A stretch of 64,000 nt of DNA, taken from positions 10,077,378-10,141,377 of the forward strand of contig NC_079434.1 in the NCBI RefSeq assembly GCF_026213295.1, read 5' to 3'. The translations under genes and the position numbers were made by a program. Below the pieces are notes generated by a model. The model saw nothing but the letters and a program-made list of their open reading frames with translations. It did not search any database and was not told where the DNA came from. This document shows, piece after piece, positions 46,201 through 59,266 of the stretch. How positions within the stretch are numbered: position 1 is the stretch's first letter; each line of letters opens with the position of its first letter. Origin of the DNA: Gadus chalcogrammus. Lineage: Eukaryota; Chordata; Actinopteri; Gadiformes; Gadidae.

Positions 46201-46472
46201 CCAAAACGTTTATATTATAAAAAGGTAAAAAGCCACAGAACCCAGATCACACGTCCCTTAGACCCACGTGGCAAATTTTCCTAACACAGAACATTTGTGC
46301 AAACCCCAAACCCTTCAGAAAAACCTTTCACCCTTAAGACACCAGGTCGGAAGAAGACCAGGTGGACTAAGTGTTTACACCGCTTCCTAGAGCAGGGACA
46401 TGCAGCCCGGAGATCTAGCAGGTTGTGGCGTGGGTTTAATTTGTGTGTGGTAGAAGGCGTCGCTGGCTCTCT

Positions 46473-47874
<1,402 letters not shown>

Positions 47875-48943
47875 TTAATGGTAAACTAAAAGTTTCTTAC
47901 AGGCGGGCAGGGAGACACCGTACTACAGTCAATTCTGATACATTTCCCTGAGGATAAAGAGGATTTACGGGCTCTGGGGCTGACCATGGAAGCCAAAAAC
48001 TTTTAACTGGGAGTCAAACACTAACCACCACAACTAAAACTTGTACAATAAAGTAGAATGAACACGACATCTTAAGTTCAATAGGAAAACTATAAACACT
48101 GTTTGTCAGACCGCAGATTTGTTAAGAATTACACAACCATATAAAGCCATCATAATATGACATCTGGTATGTTGTGCACATCTCGTTCTGATCAGAACAT
48201 TAACAACTCCAGCGCTGCCAGTCCCTTGGTGGGCAGACGCATCAAGCTATATATGGAGATATTTAACGGCTCTGAGGCTCGTAGAATCTCATTGTATCTT
48301 TAAGGACTGGAAACCCAGCGATGCGAGCACGTATGCCCTTAAGAGGAGCTACGTTCTCCTGTCAGCTCGTTATTCATCTCCTGACGGAGGAGCAGTTCGC
48401 TGGAAAGCAGCTCGTTTATTTTGTACAACAGCACTGATGTTTGAAGGCACTTGGATTCAGTTAGTGCTCCCCCTGCATAGAGGATATGATTTAGGATACG
48501 ATTACGATTTGAAAACTAAATTACTAGACTCTCCTGGCCAAGAGATGACGGCCTATCTTGAAGTGCGTATCTCACCTGGTAGGTGATTTCCCCCAATTAA
48601 ATCATAAAACATCCCATACCGTCTAAAACATTTCCTACATACTGAGAGATATTTGAAATGACAAGCCGATTACATATCTACAACTGCCATTTTCCGCTCA
48701 ACTAGTTCGACTTTTACTAAACTAGAACCACAACTTTGAGTCAGTCAGACGGATAGTAAAGACGACGTCAACATTAGCATCCGTGCTAACACACAGCTAG
48801 CGAAGTTCTGCGCTGACCTAAAAACAGGCCATTCAAAACGGTGACAATTTGAGTCGACATTAATCAGATCCACCGCTTAACAATGGATTAGCAGTGCGAC
48901 TAATTGTCCCTCGGTAGATGTATGAAGACACAAAACGTCTTAC

Positions 48944-49040
48944 CTGACAAGTATGGAAGAAAGATGCGAGAGGGAGCTGTTCTTCTTCTTCTGACCACCG
49001 CCCGAACTTCCTGATATCGACGTTGGTTCCGTAAAGGAAG
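48944..49040 (-). other. Probable 5' UTR exon of myl12
   Basis: On the minus strand, CTTGTCAG|GTAAGAC is a strong donor at 48944. The matching acceptor (CTCCAG) is at about 47829, just before the ATG exon. The upstream limit is uncertain, perhaps near 49040. The 1.1-kb intron between them holds no recognisable gene. Confidence 0.6.
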
Positions 49041-49564
49041 TCTGGGGTAAACCAAGTCTCGCACACATGGGGGGGGTGTGAAGTAATCAAACAACGATCA
49101 TGAAGTGTATTATTTGCCTTATATGGTCAGCTAACTCATCGCATGTATTTAAATCGCATACATATTGAGATACGTGTGGAATACTGTCATGTTCATTGTG
49201 ATTTTATAGATATTTCTAGTCACACATTAATGATCAAGTATTTGAATAACCCTAAAGTGTATTTGCACATATTTCGAGAAACACTCCCTTCCCTACATTG
49301 ACGTGCATGGATTTGCCCTTTTATGGACAAGGGGAATGCAGGAATCCTCTCTCCCTAAAAGCCCTCATAGGGTTTGTCAACCAAGGACTGATAACAACTT
49401 ACAAAGATGACCAGAAGCAATAGCCATCCTAAACTCTTCTTCAACCTTATCTGAACTATAACTATACAATTGATGTCTAATACAATATAAATACCGACAT
49501 ACATACTCACCTACATTCACATCCATGCTCCTTAATTGAACTTTTGGGAGAAAGAACTTTTACG

Positions 49565-49705
<141 letters not shown>

Positions 49706-51104
49706 AGTTATTAAGAATATATACAATGATGACGGTCCGTTGGTTTTGTAAATAATTGAATAAGATGGACTCATAAGATATAATAAGGCTCATCATAGGC
49801 CCGATATGTTTACTAATCACATTACATCCCGGCTGTCGAACAATTCCTGACGTTTTGTCACAACCAATCGACTGCTAAACGGCGCCCTCTAGGTGGCCTC
49901 AGATATAGTAGCATAAACGATAAAAAAATATATTATTATTAGCATTTATATTATATATGCTAAAAATATATGAGTAGTAGAAATGTAAATACACATTAGG
50001 AGTAGACATGCTACATTAATGAAACGATTTCCTTAGTGGTGGCGGCTCGCCTATAGAGGGCGCTGGGGCGCCGCCCTCCCGCCGACCGGCCATCTTTTCT
50101 TTTTAAAATATATATATATTTTTTTAAATAATCTTCTCATTTTGAGAATTAATCTATTTTAATTGCATTCGAGTAATGCATTTACTTTAGAATATCTTTA
50201 GAATCCCCCATGATTAAATCTTCATTCACTGACATGTTCAACGTTCATTTTGGTGAAGCAGATGTCTTCCGTGGGGCGCTTTTCGCTCAACCCCACATGC
50301 ATGAATTATTAGCCAATGGTTCCCCCGTTGCTAGGCAGAAAAGTATATAATTTCGCCAATCAGCGTCGTCGAATTGTATGGCTTTGGGGCGCTCAAGATA
50401 TAGCCCCAAGCGCAGTGCACCGTCCACTGCGCGTAACCGCGCGTTTGCCATTACCTCAGAGATCAGCAAGATGGCGACTTTGAGTACTGCTTCCACTGTT
50501 TCCCTGTGAGTTCAGCTAGTAAAAGAACTCGGAGCAGAAAAGCCAGAAGTGAACGTCACCCAACAAGCAAGAGAAAAGGATAGAGCCTACAAGAGAAGTT
50601 TTTCCAGAGTTTGGTTCAGGCTTGGCTAACTAGCTCTGGTTATGCCAATGCAATTTTTTGCTTTCCTTGTATACTTTTTAAAACAAGTGCGTGTGATAGT
50701 TCGTGGACACAGACCTGACGTAAGAGGAATGACACATTCTGTCAGAACGGATCAAATAAACACAAGCGAGCAATAGTGCATATGAACAACTGTGTGAAGC
50801 TAGCCATGCTAGAGGTAAGCAACTTCTATTTATTCCACTAGCCTATATGTATTTCCCTTGAGATGGACACTGGTTGCAGACCCTCACAACCTCCCCCCAC
50901 CCCCCGACTGCGGTCATGCCAGCCGACTCATCGAGATCGGCGGTCAAGCCAGCCGACCCAGTTTTTTGCCGTACCTGTATATACTAGCCATTACGGTAAT
51001 AGCGTCTCAGAACTAGTTTAAAGTAAAAGCATTCGTCGGGTACATACAAAAAGACAGTCAATAAAAGCAAATACTATCAAAGGAAGTGTACGGCCGTTGT
51101 GGTA

Positions 51105-52050
51105 TTTACTTTCAAAATAAAAGCCCACCAAACATTCCAATCTGAGACACATTACAAATTTTGGATTCGATTTAAAAGAAAATGCCCTGTGATTCCATGC
51201 TCATTTCACTTCAGGGTTATAGTTCACAACCCCATAGGGTCACCCAAGAAGTTCCAGAACATTCTGATGTGGAGTTTCAAAATAAAAGCCCACCAAAAAT
51301 TCCAATATGAGACATATTACAATGATTTTGGATTCAATTTAAAGGAAAATGCCCTGTTATTCCAGGCTCATTTCAATTCATGGTTATAGATCACGACCCC
51401 ATGGGGTCACGCAAGAAGTTTCAGAACATTCTGATATGGAGTTTCAAAATAAAAGCCAACCAAAATATCCAATATGAGACATATCACATGATTTTGGATT
51501 CAATTTAAAATAAAATGCCCAGTTATTTCAGGCTCATTTCACTTCATGGTTATAGTTCACGACCCCATGGGGTCACGCAAGGAGTTTCAGAACATTCTGA
51601 TGTGGAGTTTCAAAATAAAAGCCAACCAAAGTTTCCAATACGAGACATATAACATGATTTTGTATTCAATTTAAAAGACAATGCCCTGTTATTTCAGGCT
51701 CATTTCACTTCATGGTTATAGTTCACGTCCCCATAGGGTCACCCAAGAGGTTTCAGAACATTCTGTTGTGGAGTTTAAAAATAAAAGCCCACCAAAAATT
51801 CCAATATGAGACATATTACATATGATTTTGGATTCAATTTAAAAGAAAATGCCCTGTTATTTCAGGCTCAATTCACTTGATGGTTATAGTTCAAGACCCC
51901 ATAGGGTCACGCAAGGAGTTTCAGAACATTTTGATGTGGAGTTTCAAAATAAAAGCCAACCAAAGTTTCCAATATGAGACATATTACATATGATTTTGGA
52001 TTCAATTTAAATAAAATGCCCTGTTATTTCAGGCTCATTTCACTTGATGG
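51105..52050 (+). repeat. Tandem array of ~167-bp units, forward arm part 1
   Basis: About 5.7 units, each with 'ttcaaaataaaagcc', 'gagacatattaca', 'attttggattcaatttaaaa', 'atgccctgttatttcaggct' and 'gaccccatagggtca' in order. Copies differ by a few percent, so the array is not freshly homogenised. Two more units follow the nested hAT (53068-53384). Confidence 0.92.
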
Positions 52051-52149
52051 TTATAGTTAGAGCTGTAGCGACGCGTCGATGATGTCGACGCGGCGACGTC
52101 AAAAATTCGTCGACGTCAAATTTCTCCGTCGACAATTTTCGACGGAGAA

Positions 52150-52338
52150 ATGGACGAAAGTCACAATAAAGGAAAATGTCCGCGCACGAAATCATCAAAG
52201 GTATGGAAATACTTCAAGTTAAGTCCTAAACGGAAAGTTGTTGTGATTTGCACTCTTTGCCAAATGGAGTTGGCATATGACAAGAGCACGACAGCAATGT
52301 TGGAGCATCTCAAACGAGAAAGTATCTCGTGCGCATGA
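52150..52338 (+). pseudogene. Truncated BED-type zinc-finger remnant of hAT transposase
   Basis: A 62-residue frame with the BED-finger pattern: SKVWKYFKLSP, then VVICTLCQMELAYDKSTTAM and LEHLKRES. The CxxC pair and the first His of HLxxxH are present. The last ligand position is lost, because the frame runs into the 21-bp repeat and stops. BED fingers are the DNA-binding N-terminus of hAT transposases and of ZBED genes. The rest of the transposase is missing, so this is a relic exon. Confidence 0.75.
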
Positions 52339-52402
52339 GAAAGTATCTCGTGCGCATGAGAAAGTATCTCGTGCGCATGAGAAAGTATCTCGTGCGCACG
52401 GG
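52317..52402 (+). repeat. 21-bp tandem repeat inside the nested hAT
   Basis: Four copies of 'gagaaagtatctcgtgcgcat', starting at the end of the BED-finger frame. Each unit contains the small palindrome gaga-aagta-tctc. Confidence 0.9.
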
Positions 52403-52426
52403 GAAATATCGTGCGCATATCACTGG

Positions 52427-52547
<121 letters not shown>

Positions 52548-53384
52548 GTCAGCGAGTAGGTGGACAAGCGAGGAGAGCGAGCGATAGCGTGCGTGTCAGT
52601 CTAGTGAAGTCATGAGCGAGTCCGGTTGTGTGTAAGGTAAAGTACCCAGCCTGTCAAGAATCGGTGGCCGCTTCATTCCATCATATTCCAACCTATAAGC
52701 AGACTCACTGTCGGTCAAAGTGAAGGGTGTTGCCCCCGAGAGAGCATCGGCCCTGGAGGGAACGTATCACCTGTGCTCCTCGGTCTGGGAGCCGACAGCA
52801 GGAAAGATGTAACTAACCATCTCGTAGTTGGAGGCGGAGCGCAAGAGAGTATACGCACACATTTTTTCATGTCCCTTTACGGGTTCCGTATTAAATAAAG
52901 TATATTATTAAGAATTTTTTGGTATTTATTTGAGATACATTATGGTTTTTATTAATCGAGCAACAGAAAAATAGATAATCGTCCAATTAGTCATTAGATT
53001 AGTCGACTAATCGATAAAATAATCGCCCGATTAATCGTTTAATAAATAATCGTTTACCCCAGCCTTAGTTATAGTTCAAGACCCCATAGGGTCACCCAAG
53101 AAGTTTCAGAATATTCTGATGTGGAGTTTCAAAATAAAAGCCCACCAAAGTTTCCAATATGAGACATATTACATATGATTTTGGATTCAATTTAAAAGAA
53201 AATGCCCTGTTATTTCAGGCTCAATTCACTTGATGGTTATAGTTCAAGACCCCATAGGGTCACCCAAGAAGTTTCAGAACATTCTGATGTGGAGTTTCAA
53301 AATAAAAGCCCACCAACAATTCCAATATGAGACATATTACATATGATTTTGGATTCAATTTAAAAGGAAATGCCCTGTTATTTC

Positions 53385-53553
53385 CTGAAGTGAAATGAGC
53401 CTGAAATAACAGGGCATTTTCTTTTAAATTGAATCCAAAATCATATGTAATGTGTCTCATATTGGAGACTAACCCTTTGGCTTTTACTTTGAAACTCCAC
53501 ATCAGAATGTTCTGAAACTTCTTGTGTGACCCCATGGGGTCTTGAACTATAAC
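53385..53553 (-). repeat. First inverted unit of the foldback element
   Basis: From about 53385 the unit is read on the minus strand: 'ctgaaataacagggc' at 53401 pairs with 'gccctgttatttc' at 53372. Pairing continues outward through 'ttttaaattgaatccaaaat' and beyond for most of a unit. The loop is about 16 bp. Confidence 0.9.
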
Positions 53554-55776
53554 CTGGACCTTCAACATCTCTCCTCTGGCTCAACTGACTCCCTCTCTCT
53601 TGCTGACTCAGTGGACTTATACAACCAGTCCCTGAGCAGTCTCCTGGATCTCCACGCCCCCTTAACATCGAGGTCAGTCTCCTTCTCGCGCTCCGCACCC
53701 TGGTACACCAGTGAACTACGTACAATGAAGGCTGCTGGGCGTGTCCTTGAGCGGCGACTCAAGGCCTCTGGTCTGACCGTTCACAAACAGGCATACAGGG
53801 AACACGGGAGGGCATATGCTGAAGCCCTGAATAATGCACGGTCCAGGTTCTATTCCGCAATAATCAACAATAGCCCTGGTAACTCCAAACAGCTCTTTTC
53901 AACTGTTCATCACCTTCTCAAACCCCCTTTACCATCCCAATCTGATGTCACCACGGAGAGGTGCAACATGCACATCAACTTTTTTAAACAAAAAGTGAAT
54001 AACATCCGCTCACACCTCTCCATCACTACTGCCCTGCCCCTTCAAACTGCTGACCCACCGATTGACTCTGTCCAGACCCTCTGCTCCTTCTCCAGCATCA
54101 CAAAGGAAGAGGTGGAGGACGTCATCAGGAAAATGAAGCCATCCACCTGTGCACTAGACCCCTTCCCTACAGCTCTGCTGAAGGCCAACATCTCTGCTGT
54201 CTCTCCACTCATCACCAATATCATTAACCACTCCCTCCTGGCCGGCCATATCCCATCTGCATTAAAAACTGCTGTCATCAGACCAACATTAAAAAAACCT
54301 ACCCTTGATCCAGAAGTCCTCTCCAACTACAGGCCCATCTCAAATCTCCCATTTCTGTCAAAAGTTCTGGAAAAAACAGTTGCAGCACAACTCCAGGATC
54401 ACCTCATACAACATCACTTGTTTGAAAAATTCCAGTCTGGTTTCCGCTATGGCCACAGTACAGAAACAGCCTTGGTCAGGGTCACAAATGACCTCCTGAT
54501 GGCAGCAGACACCGGCTCCCCATCTCTCCTCATCCTCCTGGACTTAACAGCTGCTTTTGATACGGTTGACCACAATATTCTCCTTCACCGCCTGCAATAC
54601 ACCATTGGACTATCAGGAAATGTAAAGAACTGGTTCACCTCGTACCTCACTGACAGAACTGAGCACGTTGCCCTGGGCAAAGCAAAATCACACACCAACA
54701 ACGTCACCTGCGGTGTCCCCCAGGGCTCGGTGTTGGGCCCCACACTGTTCTCACTGTACATGCTCCCCCTGGGTAGTGTCATTAGCAGGCATGGCTTGTC
54801 TTACCACTGCTATGCTGATGATACACAGCTCTACATCAGGACAACCCCCACTTCTTCTGCTCCTCTGCCAACATCCACACTGACCACCTGCCTGGAGGCG
54901 ATAGAGGCGTGGATGAAGCTCAACTTCCTACAACTTAACAGCCATAAAACGGAAGCCATCCTTATTGGCACGCCACATCAGCTCCGCTCCCCCACCATCA
55001 CCAATATCACTTTCTCTGGCAAAAACATCCCCCTTTCCACATCCGTCACCAACCTCGGTGTTAAAATGGACCCACAACTTAATTTTGACACCCACATCAA
55101 ACACCTCTGTAAGACAGCTTTATACCACCTCAGGAACATCGCCAAACTCCGCCAATCACTCACCCTGGCTGATGCAGAGAAGCTCGTCCATGCCTTTGTC
55201 TCCTCCAGGTTGGACTACTGCAATGCACTCCTCATTGGGATCCCTGGCAAGAGCATCCAGAGGCTCCAATACATTCAAAACAGTGCTGCCAGGGTCCTGA
55301 TGAGGGTGCGCAAGCATGACCACATCACCCCCATCCTGAAATCACTGCACTGGCTCCCTGTCTCACTCAGAATTGAGTACAAGGTCTCCCTCCTCACCCA
55401 CCAGTGCCTTCACGGACTTGCCCCCCTCTACCTTCAGGAACTCCTCACCCCCCCGACAAACTCACGTACACTCCGTTCAGGATCCACTCACACCCTCCAA
55501 ACCCGACATACGAAGCTGTGCACCATGGGTGATCGGGCCTTTTCTGCTGCTGCCCCTAGACTATGGAACGCCCTCCCTGACCACCTGAGGGCTCCACAGA
55601 CTACAGCTCTTTTTAAACGGAACCTCAAAACCCATCTCTTTAAAAGAGCATTTAGCTAAACTTTCTTTGAGGTTCCCCCTTTTTAATAGTTTTTTGGTAT
55701 TTTTTTCTCTGAAGCACTTTGAGATTCTTGAATATAAAGTGCATTATAAATACAATTTATTATTATTATTATTATT
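53554..55776 (+). mobile_element. 5'-truncated L2-clade LINE with open reverse-transcriptase frame
   Basis: A non-LTR retrotransposon inserted in the minus-oriented arm of the foldback element. The frame is open from the insertion junction to the stop at 55657-55659, about 700 residues. The reverse-transcriptase core is clear: TLKKPTLDPEVLSNYRPISN, FQSGFRYGHSTETAL, LLDLTAAFDTVDHNILL, GVPQGSVLGP and YADDTQLY. After it come the usual thumb and C-terminal segments. The apurinic endonuclease domain is missing, as expected from 5' truncation. The apparent start lies in flanking repeat DNA and is not a true start. The 3' end 'gtgcattataaatacaattt' followed by (ATT)n is the L2-type tail. The host repeat resumes at 'aaccctgaagt', so the target duplication is at most about 4 bp (TAAC). 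Confidence 0.88.
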
Positions 55777-56222
55777 AACCCTGAAGTAAAATGAGCCTGA
55801 AATAACAGGGCATTTTCTTTTAAATTGAATCCAAAATCATATGTAATATGTCTCATATTTGGTGGGCTTTTATTTTGAAACTACGCATCAGAATGTCCTG
55901 AAACTTCTTGGGTGACCCTGTGGGGTCTTGAACTATCGCCCTGCAGTGAAATGAGCCTGGAATAACAGGGCATTTTCTTTTAAATCGTTGTAATATGTCT
56001 CATATTGGTGGGCTTTTATTTTGAAAGTAAATGCCACAACGGCTGTACACTTCCTTTGATAGTATTTGCTTGTATTGACTGTCTTTTTGTATGTACCCGA
56101 CGAATGCTTTTATTTGAAACTAGTTCTGAGACGCTATTACCGTAATGGCTAGTATATACAGGTACGGCAAAAAAATGAGTCGGCTGGCTTGACCGCCGAT
56201 CTTGATGAGTCGGCTGGCTTGA
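55777..56222 (-). repeat. Distal part of the inverted arm and right terminal repeat
   Basis: Minus-oriented units resume here: 'gggcttttattttgaaa' at about 55862 and 56019. From about 56030 the sequence is the inverse of 50960-51120 (for example 'ccgtaatggctagtatatac' against 'gtatatactagccattacgg'). Confidence 0.88.
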
Positions 56223-56234
56223 CCGCAGTCCACC

Positions 56235-56610
56235 CCGTACTGTATATAGTTCTCTGCAAACCTATGGTGGGACCAGGCCTTCATTGTGTGTATATAGTCC
56301 TCTGCAAACCTATTCAGTGTACATACAGTATATAGTTCTCTGCAAACATGGTGGCATCAGGCCTTCAGTGTGCATATTGTATACAGTCCTTTGTAAACCT
56401 ATTCAGTGTATACTGTATATAGTTCTCGGCAAACCTATGGTTGCTTCAGGCCTTCAGTGTTCATATTGTATATAGTCCTTTGCAAACCTATTCAGTGTAC
56501 ATACTGTATATAGTCCTCTGCAAACCTATGGTGGCATCAGGCCTTCAGTGTGCATATTGTACTGTATGTAGTCCTCTGCAAACCTATGTTGGTATCATGC
56601 CTTAAGTGTG
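56235..56610. repeat. Dimeric minisatellite beside the foldback element
   Basis: 'ctgcaaacctat'-type words recur at about 56254, 56302, 56340, 56391, 56427, 56481, 56518 and 56576. Spacing alternates near 38 and 50 bp, so the higher-order unit is about 90 bp, four copies. Each dimer carries 'gtatatagt' and 'caggccttcagtgtg'. Confidence 0.85.
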
Positions 56611-57385
56611 TCTTCAACAACCACACACAAAAGTTTGCACATTTACATGCATTTTGTGGAATTCATATTTCATTGTATTTGTCTAAATGCTTACTAATGC
56701 AGACTGTAGATATATTTATGAGTGACGTTTACCAACACAATGGCTTGGCCGTAACACAGTCACCCATTATCTCTATCTCTCTCTCTCACTCACACACACA
56801 GAGAGAGAGAGAATGTTCTTTTTTTGCCTTTACTATTTTGTCAGAATGCACCAGAATGCTTTGTTTGTTTGTGAAAATCACAAAATAATCTTGTGGGGGA
56901 GGATGCCCCCAGACCCCCCTTTTTGGGTTTGGAATGCAAACGTTCAGCCCCCCCTCAAATAAATTCCACCAGCCGCCACGGATATGGGACATCGCTCCTG
57001 GGACTCCAACGGGACTATATATATGTAGGCTATACGTACACCCCCAGGGAGTCTTGATAAACGGTTTGTTCCATAGTGCGACACAGGGAACAGATGCGAC
57101 GTTTATCCAAAAATACATGATCAATTTCCTATGTTCTGTCTGTAAACAAAAACATATTTCGTATCATAATTACTACTTAATTACTATGGTTATAATTATC
57201 TCTACATATTTTTCATTAATATAGCATCATTTGGAGGTCGATAAGCCCAATGTTTGGATGCAACGGGATGCAGTGTTGAAGAAAACCGCCAGAGGGCACT
57301 CATGGTGTTTGTTTAAAACTTTCTCTAGAATTTTGCCCTTCCATCCATGGTAATAAAATAGTTTATGTTCACCATGAAACATGGT

Positions 57386-57644
<259 letters not shown>

Positions 57645-58359
57645 GTGAGTGTGTACTGGTTGTGAAATAGCATTGTGACTGAGATAACAATAGAGCTAAA
57701 CTTAGAAGTCATGTTATGTAAAAATAGCGCATCAGACTCACGTTCTCGCATATATACCCTGTTATAGATTAAACTGAAGTCAAACATTTACTTACTGACT
57801 GGCTTAATTGGATTCGTATATTTGAGCCATTTTATGTTACCTCTACCTTTTAAATTATCGTATTATATGTATTTTAGTAATTGTCTTTAAAAAAAATACT
57901 ATTTTGATCAATAGGATTTTATGTCAATTAAAAGCATTTTGACATGCTTTCTGTTTGAAGGGTGCTATATAAACTTGTTTGCCAAACATAATATCAATAT
58001 CCTGAATAATATCTATAGGCCTACATCCATCCATATTTTTCTAAGTCGAAACTGGACTGGAGATAAAGCACAAGTTGAACTCCAGCCAGGCTATAGGTCA
58101 CGATGAATGAATAAGCCAGTACACCTTATATAGTCCAATATAGAAATACAAAAATATTCTAATAAATGAACTGAAAAAGTTGGAACGCTGTAGGCCTACC
58201 TCTGGTCATGACGTAGTCGCCCTATGATGCGACAGACAACTGTTTCAAACTGCAATGATGGGACAACGGACGATCAACATAAAAAAACTGAAATGATTCC
58301 CATGTTTATCAATGGTATCGATTGTCAATATGGCAATAGCTTTGGCAGCGGCCCCTATA

Positions 58360-58625
58360 CCACCTGACCAATGGGGCGCAGCGACTGGCCCTCCATCCGC
58401 GTTGCTATATTTATCCGCGCCCTCGCCATAAAAGGACGCGGCCGTCCGCTCAGCATTCCGCCGAGCGCCGGTATTATTTCTGATGTGCAGGCCGCTGCCT
58501 GTTTTCCGCCACGGCACCCACCTGACGCGTCACCGGAATAACCAACGTAGTGTGAAGTAGTGAGGACGGACGTTGTCGTCATTTGCTGTAAAAATCGGAG
58601 TTTGTGACTTAACTTTTTTGCCAGG
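58360..58625 (+). promoter_or_regulatory. myom1 promoter and non-coding first exon
   Basis: CCAAT at 58368-58372, a near-MEF2 motif CTATATTTAT (58405-58414, 9 of 10 to YTAWWWWTAR) and a TATA-like CATAAAAG at 58427-58434 precede a GC-rich segment. A donor CCAGG|GTAAGT ends the probable untranslated exon at 58625; its start is about 58455. The near-MEF2 site suits a striated-muscle gene. Confidence 0.6.
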
Positions 58626-59266
58626 GTAAGTGTGTCGTTTAAACTAAACTATATGGCTGATTGTTATTTGTTGCATTCTGTTGTGCTGGACGTGCATGTT
58701 GACAAAGTGCTCGGTTGAGTATTATTTGTGTATCTATTGCAGTTGTTTATGTTAATTAAACTATAGTTAGGCTACTTGAATGTTAAGACTATATCACCTA
58801 AGCATACAGGTGTAATAATATTTTATTATATTATTTGATCTTTTTAATTCTTGTGTTTGTCTTTACTAAACATGCAAGAATTTTAAAAGGAAACTTTAAT
58901 ATCAACTTTGGTATTAAAGCAATATGTATAGTTGGCCGACATTTAGGTTTATTAATGCCCCCAAATACTGAGCTTTTCCTTCTCAAAGGGCAGAAAGTCC
59001 ATCTCCAAGCTTTCACTCGCAAAGGATCAGGTTCACAAAGTAAAAGTCCTGCCATGTTTCAGCTCCTCCCACTGCCCCAGCTGACATCCCTCCTCAGCTG
59101 GACCTCTGGGTCGGAGCTCATAAACACAACGTTTGACTCCAAAACCTGGCCCAAAGTTTTACCTTTCATGAGCCAGTAGCAGCCTGACCTCTTAACACCC
59201 CCTTACGCCTGCTGTTGACCGCTGGGTAGACTGACACGGTGAGCAGGAGACAGATCCGGCTCCAGG

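Noticed and set aside
52310..52420. The 21-bp repeats as a CRISPR array
   Set aside because: The units are directly tandem, without unique spacers, inside a fish transposon; this is a minisatellite.
53542..53553. Start of the LINE open frame as a true protein start
   Set aside because: These bases belong to the foldback repeat flanking the insertion. The LINE is 5'-truncated and its real start is missing.
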